64,000 bases of DNA from Taibaiella sp. (GTDB lineage: Bacteria > Bacteroidota > Bacteroidia > Chitinophagales > Chitinophagaceae), in contig JAIOYR010000006.1 in assembly GCA_021740995.1 (NCBI GenBank), positions 1-64,000 on the forward strand, written 5' to 3'. Of this stretch, positions 46,382-56,527 are shown one piece after another. The notes under the pieces are model-generated. The model was not told the DNA's origin. It did no database searches and saw only the letters and a program-made list of their open reading frames with translations. The position numbers and the translations under genes were made by a program. Every line of letters begins with the position of its first letter. The first letter of the stretch is position 1.

Positions 46382-48556
46382 CTATTTTTTCAAGATATTC
46401 ATTTCGTCTATAAGCCAGCCTGCACCACCAAACTTCTCGATGATGAACAACGTGTACCGAATGTCTACTGAAATGTTGCGGCAGCGGGCAGGGTCGTAGT
46501 AGTAGTCGCTCATAGTGCCCTCATAAGCCCTGTCGAAGTTGGTGCCTATAAGTTCTCCTTTGGCATTGAGTACCGGACTTCCTGAGTTGCCGCCCGATGT
46601 ATGATTAGATGCTATGAATGCCAGCGGCATGGTGCCATTGACACCCCACCTACCGTAGTCTTTTTTGTTATACAGCTCCTTTAGTTTTGCCGGCACTTTA
46701 AATATTTCCGAGTTGGGGTCGTCCAGTGCCATTGCATCGCCCAGAGTTGTCTGATAAGAGTACTTTGCGGGACCATCGGGGTCCAGTCCTTTTATTTGCC
46801 CATAGGTTAGGCGCAGAGTGAGGTTGGCATCGGGGTAGAAAATCTTGTTTTTTTCCTTTTCCATCTGCGCCTTCATATATAGCCGCTCCATGTAGCGCAT
46901 ATTGGTAGTGAAGGTATTGAGCGCTGGCAATATTTTTTGTTTGCGGTTCTGGGCTACAGCATCATACAGCCTGAATGCAGGGTCATTGGCTATTCTGGCA
47001 CTATCGGTCTGAGTAGCGGTAGCTGCCCATGACTTAAACTGCTCTACAGTAGCAAATATGGAGTTTTTGTAAATAGCATCTGCCCATGCAGCTATATCCT
47101 GATTATGTGCTTTATACGCATCAATATAGTAGGCCGGCAACGTTTCGGAACATTTGTTGAAGTAAAGGGTCATCAGGGTTTTAAATACATCCCTGTCAGT
47201 TGAAGGGTCGTAGTTTTTGTAGAATGCTTCTTGTGCTGCTATTGTTTTTGCAAGGGTATCCTGCATTTTTCTGGCATCAATCTTTAGCCGCATCACAGAC
47301 AATATTCTTTCTGCTGCGGCTCCCTGCTGCACCAGCTCTATCCCAAAAACCGCTTCTTTTATATATTGGTCTTCGTATACTACTTTATCTGCGCCTTCTG
47401 CCGCAGCCCTCATACCCGGCAGCAGGTCTGCGGCATAGGGCAGCGTACGCTGAGCATCCGCCCATTTCTGAAAATTCTTTTCGTAGTTCTGTTTTTTGCC
47501 GGTAGCGTTGTTTAGTTTCAGCCCCAGCACCTCGCCCTGCCATTTTTTCCAGCCGTTGGCTACGCCGGCCCGCTTAGACGTATACTTTATAAATATATCT
47601 CTTGAGCCCGTCATGTACTTCGTCCAAACATCCAGTTTGCGGGTACGTGCCTCTATACTTATAGGGTCGGCAATAGAATAGACATGCTTGAGGGCGAAGG
47701 AAGAAATATACTGATTGGTGGTACCGGGAAAACCATATACCATAGTGAAATCGCCCTCTTTGTAGCCCGATATGTTGATGTTGAAGTATTGGGGCGCATC
47801 GTATGGTTTGTTGGTGGGCGCATAGTCGGCAGGTTTGTTGTCTGCTCCGGCATAAACCCTGAAAATGCTAAAATCACCGGTGTGCCTTGGCCACATCCAG
47901 TTTTCCACATCGCCGCCAAAGGCACCTATGCCATTGGGCGGGAAGCCTACAAAACGAATATCCCTGTAAGTCTCCGAGATGGCTACCCAAAACTGGTTGC
48001 CTTTGAAGAAGGGTTTGATATTCGCATCCATACCGGTAGCTTTGGCTATCTCTGCCTCTACTGCTGTGGTACGCACTTTTATGATACTGTCCCGGACTGC
48101 ATCTCTCAGCGTGTCGTCGATTCCGGTGAGTATTCTGTCTGTTACATCCTCTATCCTCCGGATAAAAGTAACCGTTAGCCCTTTGCAGGGCAGCTCTTCC
48201 TGATGGTTTTTCGCCCAATACCCATTTGCAAAGTAGTCTTTCTCCGGGCTGCTTAGCGCCTGGGCGCTACCATAGCCACAATGATGATTGGTGAGTATGA
48301 GCCCCTTGGGCGAAATTATTTCGCCGGTGCAGCCCTTACCAAACAGCACAATTGCATTATTAAGTCCTGTGCCTTTTTCGTTATATATTCTATCAATCGC
48401 TATCTGAAGACCCTGTGCCTTCATTTCTTTCTCCTGCTCCTTTAGCTTGGGTGGCAACCACATTCCTTCTTTTGCGGTGGCAGTGCCAAAGTGGAAAATT
48501 GCAGCTAAAAACAAGCAGTATTTTACTGATAATGATGTCCAAACAACCTTTTGCAT
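46382..48556 (-). CDS. S46-family dipeptidyl-peptidase (DPP7/DPP11 type)
   Basis: 724 aa; KGLILTNHHCGYGSAQ, FPGTTNQY, SNHTSGGNSGSPVLNAKGELIGTNFDRAYEGTMSDYYYDPARCRNISVDIRY. Confidence 0.94.
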   Translation of the reverse strand: MQKVVWTSLSVKYCLFLAAIFHFGTATAKEGMWLPPKLKEQEKEMKAQGLQIAIDRIYNEKGTGLNNAIVLFGKGCTGEIISPKGLILTNHHCGYGSAQALSSPEKDYFANGYWAKNHQEELPCKGLTVTFIRRIEDVTDRILTGIDDTLRDAVRDSIIKVRTTAVEAEIAKATGMDANIKPFFKGNQFWVAISETYRDIRFVGFPPNGIGAFGGDVENWMWPRHTGDFSIFRVYAGADNKPADYAPTNKPYDAPQYFNINISGYKEGDFTMVYGFPGTTNQYISSFALKHVYSIADPISIEARTRKLDVWTKYMTGSRDIFIKYTSKRAGVANGWKKWQGEVLGLKLNNATGKKQNYEKNFQKWADAQRTLPYAADLLPGMRAAAEGADKVVYEDQYIKEAVFGIELVQQGAAAERILSVMRLKIDARKMQDTLAKTIAAQEAFYKNYDPSTDRDVFKTLMTLYFNKCSETLPAYYIDAYKAHNQDIAAWADAIYKNSIFATVEQFKSWAATATQTDSARIANDPAFRLYDAVAQNRKQKILPALNTFTTNMRYMERLYMKAQMEKEKNKIFYPDANLTLRLTYGQIKGLDPDGPAKYSYQTTLGDAMALDDPNSEIFKVPAKLKELYNKKDYGRWGVNGTMPLAFIASNHTSGGNSGSPVLNAKGELIGTNFDRAYEGTMSDYYYDPARCRNISVDIRYTLFIIEKFGGAGWLIDEMNILKK

Positions 48557-48662
48557 CCTATATTTTTTTTGATTTGCGGAAATAAATATACACCTTTGCT
48601 GGTATACTTTACCGTTTCTTCCTTATATTAGCGGAATATTAAGATCATATCTTGACCGGCTT

Positions 48663-50699
48663 ATGAAAAAATGCTTGCTACTCATAGCGATATTGTTTGT
48701 ATCGCAGATGAATACACTATTTGCACAATCGTTGTTCAATAGTCCGGACACGGTCTGTGTAAACCAGCCTGTAAAACTATCCAGTAATATCTTCAATGCA
48801 AAATCCTACTACTGGGGTTTTTGCTCCGGCTTCCTGTTCAACACACCACTTGGCACCAATATGGGTGATAATTTTGACTTCAGTATTCCTACCGGAGTGA
48901 AGATTGCCAATGACAGCGGCTTTTTTTATGGTTTTGTTATCAATTCAAAAACATCTGAACTGCTGCGCCTCAACTATGGCAGAAGCCTTGACAACACTCC
49001 TACAGTTACCAATCTGGGCAATCTGACAATGGGTCTTCCTGAAAATCCTACATCGCTGTATCTGGTGAGGGACACCTTTTCGCGCAAGTGGTTTTTATTT
49101 GTATCAGGCGGTTTTCAGAATGCTACATCAGAACTTGCCCGTATAGATTTTGGTCCGCGCCTGAGCAATAACAAACCAAACATTGCCAACTTTGGCAATC
49201 CGGCAGGCCTGCTCGACCATCCGAAAGGATTGTTTGTGGCACAGGATGCTGACAACCAGTGGTTAGGCTACGTAGTGAACTACAATACCGGCCAGCTTAT
49301 CCGTCTCGATTTTTCTTTCAACGTTTCTAATACCCCACTTGCCACTGATATGGGTAATCCGGGTGGTGTACTTAACTTCCCTTCAGACCTTACGGCTGTA
49401 TACGATGCTAATCAATGGCATTTGTTCATAACCAACTTTGGTAACAGCACGCTTGCAAGAGTGGATCTGGGTACTGCGCTGGACACGGTAACTCCTGTAG
49501 GAAGCAGCCTTGGCGACTTCCTTTTCAGAATACTGAAACCATCGGCAATATCTATGGTGCGCGATTGTAATTACTTCCATCTTTATATCACCGACAGCAC
49601 TACCAGCCAGCTTGTAGAAGTGCGTATGCCTACAGCGGCAGGGCCATACACAGGCATCAGCTATAGCGTAACCGGTGGAATGAATTTCCCTACAGGTATC
49701 TCCAACTTCCTGCGTGACCGTGACACTGTTTATGCCTTTATTACCAATGCACAGGATAGCACACTTACAAAAATCAGCTTCAATCACTGTACCAATTCAA
49801 CAATACCATCATTTACAGAGGTTGCACCACCCGCTTATAGATACAATACTCCGGGTGTATACAATATCTATTACGTAGTGAATGAAGGTTTGCCGAATAT
49901 GCAGGTTGATTGCCGGGACATCACCGTACTGGCACCACCCACCCTGTATCGCAACAATGATACAACATTGTGTCAGGGCGATACACTGCGCCTGTATGCA
50001 GTATCTACACTTGCTGACTCTATAAGATGGTCTGCAGGGCACAATATAGATACTACCAATGTTTTCTTTGACTCTGTAAGGGTATACCCTAATTATTCAA
50101 CTACCTACAAGTATACTTTATACTATCCGTTTGGCTGTATCGTAGATACGTCCATCAACATCAATATCGTAAAAGTAAAAGCTGATGCCGGCCCAGACAG
50201 GTATGTACGTGATGGTGCAATATCAGTATTAGGTGGTCCTTTTACTTCTATGGGTACTTACTCCTATCATTGGGAGCCTTTCCAGTTTCTGAGCGACAGT
50301 ACCGTACCAAACCCATACGCAAATCCACCGTATGACTTCACGTATTACCTTACGGTAACAGAGCAGGGAGAGGGCTATCAATGCAGCAGCAAAGACACGG
50401 TAACGGTAAGAATTACCTGCGGCGATTTCTACCTGCCAAATGCGTTTGTACCTACCAGTGGCAATCCTGTTAGCAGTCGTTTCGGCATACTGAACAACGC
50501 ACTGATAAAACTGAATTTCTTCCGCATATATAACCGCTACGGTCAGTTGGTATTCGAGACTACCGATCCCCGCCAGCAGTGGGATGGTTTGTTTAACGGC
50601 AAACTGGCTGATGAAGGTGTGTATGTATGGCATGCAGAAGGTTTCTGCAGCTCTGGTAAGCAAATAAACAAGACCGGGAATGTAACTTTGTTCCACTAA
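48663..50699 (+). CDS. Secreted beta-propeller-like/PKD protein with T9SS type-B (CHU_C) C-terminal domain
   Basis: 678 aa; repeats LGNPxxLxxxPxxLxxxxD; C-term FYLPNAFVPTSGNPVSSRFGI...FRIYNRYGQLVFETTDPRQQWDGLFNGKLADEGVYVWHAE. Confidence 0.88.
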   Translation: MKKCLLLIAILFVSQMNTLFAQSLFNSPDTVCVNQPVKLSSNIFNAKSYYWGFCSGFLFNTPLGTNMGDNFDFSIPTGVKIANDSGFFYGFVINSKTSELLRLNYGRSLDNTPTVTNLGNLTMGLPENPTSLYLVRDTFSRKWFLFVSGGFQNATSELARIDFGPRLSNNKPNIANFGNPAGLLDHPKGLFVAQDADNQWLGYVVNYNTGQLIRLDFSFNVSNTPLATDMGNPGGVLNFPSDLTAVYDANQWHLFITNFGNSTLARVDLGTALDTVTPVGSSLGDFLFRILKPSAISMVRDCNYFHLYITDSTTSQLVEVRMPTAAGPYTGISYSVTGGMNFPTGISNFLRDRDTVYAFITNAQDSTLTKISFNHCTNSTIPSFTEVAPPAYRYNTPGVYNIYYVVNEGLPNMQVDCRDITVLAPPTLYRNNDTTLCQGDTLRLYAVSTLADSIRWSAGHNIDTTNVFFDSVRVYPNYSTTYKYTLYYPFGCIVDTSININIVKVKADAGPDRYVRDGAISVLGGPFTSMGTYSYHWEPFQFLSDSTVPNPYANPPYDFTYYLTVTEQGEGYQCSSKDTVTVRITCGDFYLPNAFVPTSGNPVSSRFGILNNALIKLNFFRIYNRYGQLVFETTDPRQQWDGLFNGKLADEGVYVWHAEGFCSSGKQINKTGNVTLFH

Positions 50700-50729
50700 G
50701 GAACCATGATTAAATAAAATTGGGAAACA

Positions 50730-51026
50730 TTGGCTGCTTTTTTCTTTCAATTAGAACTGCCTGTTATCAATGATAGTATAGTAGCAACTATACCTACTCA
50801 CCGACTGTACATCAACAAACTTTTTGCGGAGGGACGCATACTATCTTATAGTGTATCTGCAAACCGCAGTATGGTATGGTGCGTGATAAATGCCGAAGAG
50901 GAACAGGAAGCACTTGAAATGGTTTTATCCTTCCCGCTATACCCGCATTTCACGGATGTGATATGTCATCCTTTGCTGTTCCACAACACACTACCTACTG
51001 CTATGCCCGGAATATCGCTGAACTGA
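50730..51026 (+). CDS. Small hypothetical, muconolactone-isomerase/YCII-like
   Basis: 98 aa, TTG start; THRLYINKLFAEGRILSYSVSANRSMVWCVINAEEEQEALEMVLSFPLYPHF. Confidence 0.6.
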   Translation: MAAFFFQLELPVINDSIVATIPTHRLYINKLFAEGRILSYSVSANRSMVWCVINAEEEQEALEMVLSFPLYPHFTDVICHPLLFHNTLPTAMPGISLN

Positions 51027-51170
51027 ATGTAGCTGTATATTGTGACATAGCAGTTGTATGATGTAATTGAATTATCCTATTCTTTCATAGTAAAACACAA
51101 TGACCACAGTCAGCTATTACAGTGTTTATATGCCGATATTTGCATCCTAAACTTTAAACAAATAAACGGT

Positions 51171-51728
51171 ATGGAAAACAACTTTGTAACAGTAGGAATG
51201 AACTTTCCACAGTTCGAAAAAAAATCAGTAGTCTCTATTGAAAAAGGAAAAGAATTCAAAGAGATAAGCAACAAAGATATTGATGGCAAATGGGCAGTAA
51301 TGTTCTGGTGGCCAAAAGATTTCACTTTTGTATGCCCTACAGAGATTGCAGAGTTCAACAAAAACTTCACAAACTTTACAGACCGCGATACGGTGCTGCT
51401 GGGTGCGTCTACAGACAATGAGTATGTGCACCACGCATGGCGCATGGCACACAAAGACCTGCGCGACCTGCGCTTCCCTATGATAGCAGACACATCTAAA
51501 AGCCTTGCAGAAGAACTGGGAATATTGTCTGCTGACGAGAAAGTTGCTTATCGTGCCACGTATATAATAGACCCGGAAGGCGTGGTACGCTGGGTATGCA
51601 TTAATGACCTGAGTGTTGGCAGAAATGTAAGCGAAGTGCTGCGTGTGCTGGATGCATTGCAGACAGATGAGCTGTGCCCCTGCAACTGGTCGAAGGGTGA
51701 AGAAACGCTGGAGCCAGCAGTAGGTTAA
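51171..51728 (+). CDS. ahpC: Peroxiredoxin (AhpC/TSA family; start adjusted)
   Basis: FWWPKDFTFVCPTEIAEFNK ... ELCPCNWSKGEETL. Confidence 0.95.
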   Translation: MENNFVTVGMNFPQFEKKSVVSIEKGKEFKEISNKDIDGKWAVMFWWPKDFTFVCPTEIAEFNKNFTNFTDRDTVLLGASTDNEYVHHAWRMAHKDLRDLRFPMIADTSKSLAEELGILSADEKVAYRATYIIDPEGVVRWVCINDLSVGRNVSEVLRVLDALQTDELCPCNWSKGEETLEPAVG

Positions 51729-51814
51729 TATAGCGCCCCTTCCGATAGCTACCGGAATCTCCACGGGAGATGAAGGAATGATGAGAGCAAATCCAACAGC
51801 AATAAAATAGAAAC

Positions 51815-51853
51815 AAAAACGCCCCGCCCGAATATCTTAGCGGGGCGTTTTTT
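51815..51853 (+). terminator. Hairpin terminator between peroxiredoxin and AhpD-like gene
   Basis: CGCCCCGC-N12-GCGGGGCG followed by TTTTTT. Confidence 0.88.
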
Positions 51854-51874
51854 CCTAAAAATACAAAACCAACA

Positions 51875-52465
51875 ATGAGCACACCAATAGAAAATGAAAC
51901 CATTCAGAACCTGTTTCTGGATTTGGGGATAAGGGCAGACTATACCAGCAAAAGCCTCAACAGCCTTGCTTCTGTGAACAACCGGTATATAAGAGATCTG
52001 AAACTGAATGTATCATCTGTGCTGGGTAGCAACAACCTCACACGTAAGGAGGCATACCTGCTGGCACTTTCCGTAGCGGTAAACGAAAAGAACGATACAC
52101 TCATAGATGCTTTTGAGGGGCTGGCAGTAAGAGAGGGCGCCGCACCTGATGAGATTGCAGAAACACACGGCTGTGCATCGCTAATGGGTGTCAACAATAT
52201 CTTCTACCGGTTCAGGCATTATATGCACGATGTGGAGTTTTATAACAAACAACCAGCCGGTCTACGCATGAGCCTGATGATGAACCCTGCGCTGGGCAAA
52301 CCATTGTTTGAGCTCATGAGCATAGTTATTTCGGCAGTGAATGGTTGCGAGCGTTGTGTAACCTCGCACGAACATTCGGTAAAAGAATTGGGAGCAGACG
52401 AGCCCCGCATCTACGATGCTATAAGGCTGGCAGCGGTAATAAAAGGATTGTGTACGGTGATTTAA
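51875..52465 (+). CDS. ahpD: Carboxymuconolactone decarboxylase / AhpD-family peroxidase
   Basis: 196 aa; NGCERCVTSHEHSV. Confidence 0.9.
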   Translation: MSTPIENETIQNLFLDLGIRADYTSKSLNSLASVNNRYIRDLKLNVSSVLGSNNLTRKEAYLLALSVAVNEKNDTLIDAFEGLAVREGAAPDEIAETHGCASLMGVNNIFYRFRHYMHDVEFYNKQPAGLRMSLMMNPALGKPLFELMSIVISAVNGCERCVTSHEHSVKELGADEPRIYDAIRLAAVIKGLCTVI

Positions 52466-53748
52466 TCTGCTTTAGGCGCAGGTAGGGTAATGGTGAATGT
52501 GCTTCCCTTGCCGGGATTGCTTTCTACCTTTATCTTACCATCGTGCGCATCTACTATGGCTTTTACATAGCTCAATCCCAGACCAAAGCCTTTTACATTG
52601 TGGATGTTGCCGGTATGCGCCCGGTAGAATTTTTCAAAGATACGTGACTGCGTTTCGCGGTCCATCCCTATACCATTGTCCTTCACCTTGATGGTAAACA
52701 TACCGTTGCCGTGTTTCAGTGTTTCAACAAATATCTTTGGCGGCTCCGTAGAATACTTCATGGCATTGTCCAGCAGATTGAAGATGATATTGGAGAAGTG
52801 TACTTCATCGGCATCTATCATAGGGTCTGTAGCCGCCAGGCGAAGGTCTATAGATCCGTTTTTTTCCTGCACCTGTAGCACCATGTTGTGCGCCACCTTG
52901 CTGATGATCTGGTGTGCATCCAGCTTCTGGAGCGTAAGCCTGATCTCTTCTTTTTCCAGTCGGGCAGCCTGTAGTATTTTTTCTACCTGCTTGTTCATAC
53001 GCTTGTTCTCTTCCTTTATCATGCTGCTGTAGATTTTTATCTTGTCAGCATCATGTATTACCTTCTCATTGGTGAGCGCATCTATAGCCAGAGAAATGGT
53101 AGCCAGGGGCGTTTTGAGCTCATGAGTCATGTTGTTGATAAAGTCAGACTTTATCTCAGACAGCTTCTTCTGATTGAACAGAGTGCGCACCGTAACCGCA
53201 AAAGCCAGCACTATGATAGTAGTAAAAACAATAGAAGCTACAATCATCCAGCCCATCTCTCGGATAATGAGATTTTTGTCTTCTCTTATGGATAGGAAAA
53301 GTGTTTCCCGGGCACGGTAAGAATCCTCAGGCGACAGCTCTATGCGGAATGCGGTCTCCTGATCAGACATCTGAAACCCATCAGACTGCAGAATACTGTT
53401 TTTGTAGATATTGGTGATACAGTACTCAAAGGATTTTTTGATGTTGTTGTTCTTCAACTCTTTGCGGATTATCTCCTTTATTTCATCTTTGTTGAAAGAA
53501 CCCTCTACCGTAAAATGATTGCGCAGGTGAAAGCGCTTTGACTCCTCGTCGGGTATGAAGTATTTGTGGTTGTAGATGTATCTGCTATAAATGGCCTCCT
53601 TGGTCTGTTTGAGCGTATTATCCACCTCTCGCTGAAACTCTTCGTGTTTCAGCTTGATTGCATTCTGTATCCACGACATCTGTATGAACAGAATGCCCAC
53701 CACAGACAAAGTAATCAGGACTACAATTAATGGATAGATTTTCTTCAT
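52462..53748 (-). CDS. Sensor histidine kinase (orphan)
   Basis: 428 aa; two TM; FINNMTHELKTPLATISLAIDAL, VKDNGIGMDRETQSRIFEKFYRAHTGNIHNVKGFGLGLSYV. Confidence 0.95.
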   Translation of the reverse strand: MKKIYPLIVVLITLSVVGILFIQMSWIQNAIKLKHEEFQREVDNTLKQTKEAIYSRYIYNHKYFIPDEESKRFHLRNHFTVEGSFNKDEIKEIIRKELKNNNIKKSFEYCITNIYKNSILQSDGFQMSDQETAFRIELSPEDSYRARETLFLSIREDKNLIIREMGWMIVASIVFTTIIVLAFAVTVRTLFNQKKLSEIKSDFINNMTHELKTPLATISLAIDALTNEKVIHDADKIKIYSSMIKEENKRMNKQVEKILQAARLEKEEIRLTLQKLDAHQIISKVAHNMVLQVQEKNGSIDLRLAATDPMIDADEVHFSNIIFNLLDNAMKYSTEPPKIFVETLKHGNGMFTIKVKDNGIGMDRETQSRIFEKFYRAHTGNIHNVKGFGLGLSYVKAIVDAHDGKIKVESNPGKGSTFTITLPAPKAD

Positions 53749-54011
53749 CGGGATACAAAAATACTAAGGCAACTGTTAATCCAAAGTTTAAAATTAATAA
53801 TACCTGCGAACAATCACCATTTAGGAACGATTAACAATATTAAACAAAAGGAAACGGGAATAGGTTATAATTTATGTGCTGAACGGGTTTAAATTCAAAA
53901 TGACCGGTAAAATTGACTTTAATTAAATAGGGGACTTTGTGATTTCAATGCATTTTTTTTATGAATAACCATTGGCATTTTGTATCTTCATAAAAATCAA
54001 AAATCAGTCCC

Positions 54012-54836
54012 ATGTCCTACCTCATTGCAGCAACAGATTTTTCAGATACATCAGAAAACAGTGTAGCTTATGCTGCAGCTTTGGCTACAATCCTCCAAGC
54101 AGACCTCGTACTTGTTCATTCATTTATCTTTCCGGTCATGGTCAACGACCTGCCACTGCCCACATCGCTCATAGACGACACGCAGATGGATGCTGAAAAA
54201 AAAATGAATGTACTTCTGAAAAACATGCAGGCGCAGCACGCCGGTCTAACAATAAAAGGAAGTGTTACCTATGGCAACATCACAGACACCATCAATAATT
54301 ACGCCGCTGAAAATGCAGGTGCGTTACTGGTAGTAATGGGCAACAGCAATACAGCCGCTGATAGTGCATGGTTTCTTAGCACGCTGAAGGAGGCAAGCCA
54401 TACCTTAAGTATTCCTACGCTGGCAATACCAGATAATGCATTTTACAAACCCATAAGTAAGATATGCCTGGCTGTAGATACAGATCAGCCGGAAAATCTG
54501 GCTGCATTAAAATCCATAGCAGACCTGGCACAACAACTCAATGCTGAATTGCACGTATTCAACTCCCGCGCAGAAGGCACCTACGATGGCAGTCAGGAAG
54601 TGAGCACCGGCACTATGACCACTTTGGCCGCCGCCAACCCGCAATATCACTACCGGCATCTGGCAGATGTAGATGAAGCCATACTTTTTTTCTGTAGCCG
54701 CTACCAGATAGACTGGCTGGCCATCCTCCCCGGCAAGTATTCATTCTTCGAGGGGCTATTTCATAACAGCCACACCAAGGTGCTGGCTCAGACCACTACT
54801 ATACCTCTGTGCATTTTGCAGCAGGATGAGTTGTAG
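54012..54836 (+). CDS. Universal stress protein (tandem UspA)
   Basis: 274 aa; MSYLIAATDFSDTSENSVAYAAALA ... VVMGNSNTA. Confidence 0.9.
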   Translation: MSYLIAATDFSDTSENSVAYAAALATILQADLVLVHSFIFPVMVNDLPLPTSLIDDTQMDAEKKMNVLLKNMQAQHAGLTIKGSVTYGNITDTINNYAAENAGALLVVMGNSNTAADSAWFLSTLKEASHTLSIPTLAIPDNAFYKPISKICLAVDTDQPENLAALKSIADLAQQLNAELHVFNSRAEGTYDGSQEVSTGTMTTLAAANPQYHYRHLADVDEAILFFCSRYQIDWLAILPGKYSFFEGLFHNSHTKVLAQTTTIPLCILQQDEL

Positions 54837-54842
54837 TATCGA

Positions 54843-55052
54843 TTGTGGTCCTCATTTATAGTGGCAAAGCGAAAAATGTCGCTTAATGATTTATCAGAAA
54901 AAGCAGAGCTAAAACTTTCTCATCTCTCAATCTTAAAAACAGGAAAAGCAAAAGCCATACGCTTTAGCACTCTGGGGGCTATCTGGAAGGCGCTGAATTG
55001 CCAGCCTGCAAATATTCTGGCGTATTTGGAGGAGCCACACATCATTGATTGA
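54843..55052 (+). CDS. YozG-like XRE-family transcriptional regulator
   Basis: AKRKMSLNDLSEKAELKLSHLSILKTGKAKAIRFSTLGAIWKALNCQPANILAY; start codon uncertain (TTG/GTG). Confidence 0.82.
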   Translation: MWSSFIVAKRKMSLNDLSEKAELKLSHLSILKTGKAKAIRFSTLGAIWKALNCQPANILAYLEEPHIID

Positions 55053-55356
55053 TGCACTGCATTTGCTGTTAACCTTCCTCTGGAGGGTCTTCCCGTTTTT
55101 TCTGCGGGAGACCCGCAGACATCAGAATATACCCTTACACTAAAATAGTATAATCTTATCCGAAGCCTGTTAACCCCTCAAAATGAATTTTATTTAAAAA
55201 TATACATAAATTTTATTGTTAATCAGTAGTTAATCTGAAAATTTCTGTTTACCTTAGCTTTACGATATAAAAATTGATAAACGCAAGGAAAAATATAATT
55301 TAAAGATTTTCGTTTCAACAAGGGGTAAGGCTCTGTTTTTCTAAATAAGGGCCGAA

Positions 55357-55461
55357 ATGAAAAAAATGGGCGTCGTAAAACACGCTCTTTTTTTATGCCT
55401 GTTTGTTTCCATTTCTTTACCTGTAGGTCCGGCTAAAGCCATGTCCGGTAAAGTTCTTTAG
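55357..55461 (+). CDS. Candidate 34-aa micro-ORF consisting almost entirely of a signal peptide (not in ORF track)
   Basis: MKKMGVVKHALFLCLFVSISLPVGPAKAMSGKVL-stop; AKA cleavage-like motif. Confidence 0.35.
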   Translation: MKKMGVVKHALFLCLFVSISLPVGPAKAMSGKVL

Positions 55462-55646
55462 CATTTGACTATATTTATACCAGCCGCTGAATGCATATTC
55501 AGGTATATGCAGCAGATGCAGTAAATGTCTTGGCATCATTATTGATATGGTTAGAAATAGAGGTAAATACAATAGTTTAGAATACAATACTGCTTAACGT
55601 TTCATAATACACTTTTCACTACATTTGTTATACAAACCTGCAGGCA

Positions 55647-56051
55647 ATGATAAAAAAAATAATAGCCATAGTCTTGGTGCTTGCAACAATAGGTGTAGGT
55701 ACAGGCATCTATCTGTTTTACAAAAAGCCTGAAACGGTCGATGATAAAAAGGGTATTGTAATTACTGCTGTCACCCTTTCGCAACAATATACCACCAACG
55801 AAAAAGCCGCAGACAGCATCTATCTGAATAAAGTAATAGAAGTGACCGGCAATGTAGAAGAAACAGAACAAAACCAGGACGGAGGCATGATGGTGATACT
55901 GAAAACTGATGACCCCATAGCGGGCATACAATGCGCTATGCGTGAAAAAGGAGTAAAAGTTACCAAGGGTCAAACCACAACCATCAAGGGCTTCTGCTCA
56001 GGCAGTGGCATAACAGGCGTATCACTTACAGACTGCGTCATTTCGAAATAA
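55647..56051 (+). CDS. OB-fold (tRNA_anti-like) membrane-anchored protein
   Basis: 134 aa; N-terminal TM, YLNKVIEVTGNVEETEQNQDGGMMVILKTDDPIAGIQCAM. Confidence 0.7.
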   Translation: MIKKIIAIVLVLATIGVGTGIYLFYKKPETVDDKKGIVITAVTLSQQYTTNEKAADSIYLNKVIEVTGNVEETEQNQDGGMMVILKTDDPIAGIQCAMREKGVKVTKGQTTTIKGFCSGSGITGVSLTDCVISK

Positions 56052-56078
56052 TCTTACTCAATCGTACAAGCGAAAAAT

Positions 56079-56453
56079 ATGAAAAAACTGATAGCAATAG
56101 GCGCACTGGCAATGATAACCGCTGGCTGCTACAACGATAAGGCAGACAAGCTATACCCCTCACCCGGAGTGGTGGTATGCGACACTACTACTGTCACTTA
56201 TACAAATGACATCAAACCCATCTTTGCAGCTAAGTGCAACACCCCGGGTTGCCACGACGCAGGTGCAATAGCCGGAGGATACAACTTTACCACACAGGCG
56301 GGCATACAGGTGCCGGCACTCAGTGGCAGAATAGTAGGCTGTATCAACTGGGCTTCGGGCTTCAGTGCTATGCCCAAGGGATTGCCCAAATTGCAGCAGT
56401 GCGAAATAGACAAAATAACCCGTTGGGTAAATCAGGGCGCACTTAACAATTAG
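56079..56453 (+). CDS. Cytochrome c-like lipoprotein with CX4CH motif
   Basis: 124 aa; lipobox-like TAGCYND; PIFAAKCNTPGCHDAGAIAGGYNF ... MPKGLPKLQQCEIDKITRWVNQGA. Confidence 0.68.
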   Translation: MKKLIAIGALAMITAGCYNDKADKLYPSPGVVVCDTTTVTYTNDIKPIFAAKCNTPGCHDAGAIAGGYNFTTQAGIQVPALSGRIVGCINWASGFSAMPKGLPKLQQCEIDKITRWVNQGALNN

Positions 56454-56527
56454 CAAAACGCAGTTTTGAGATCAGGTCTTTTAAACAGAAATATTAAACA
56501 ACACATCCAATTCTAAAACCATAAAAC

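Noticed and set aside
56079-56453. Canonical c-type cytochrome call
   Set aside because: The motif is CNTPGCH (CX4CH), not CXXCH, so heme attachment is only a possibility; annotated as cytochrome-like
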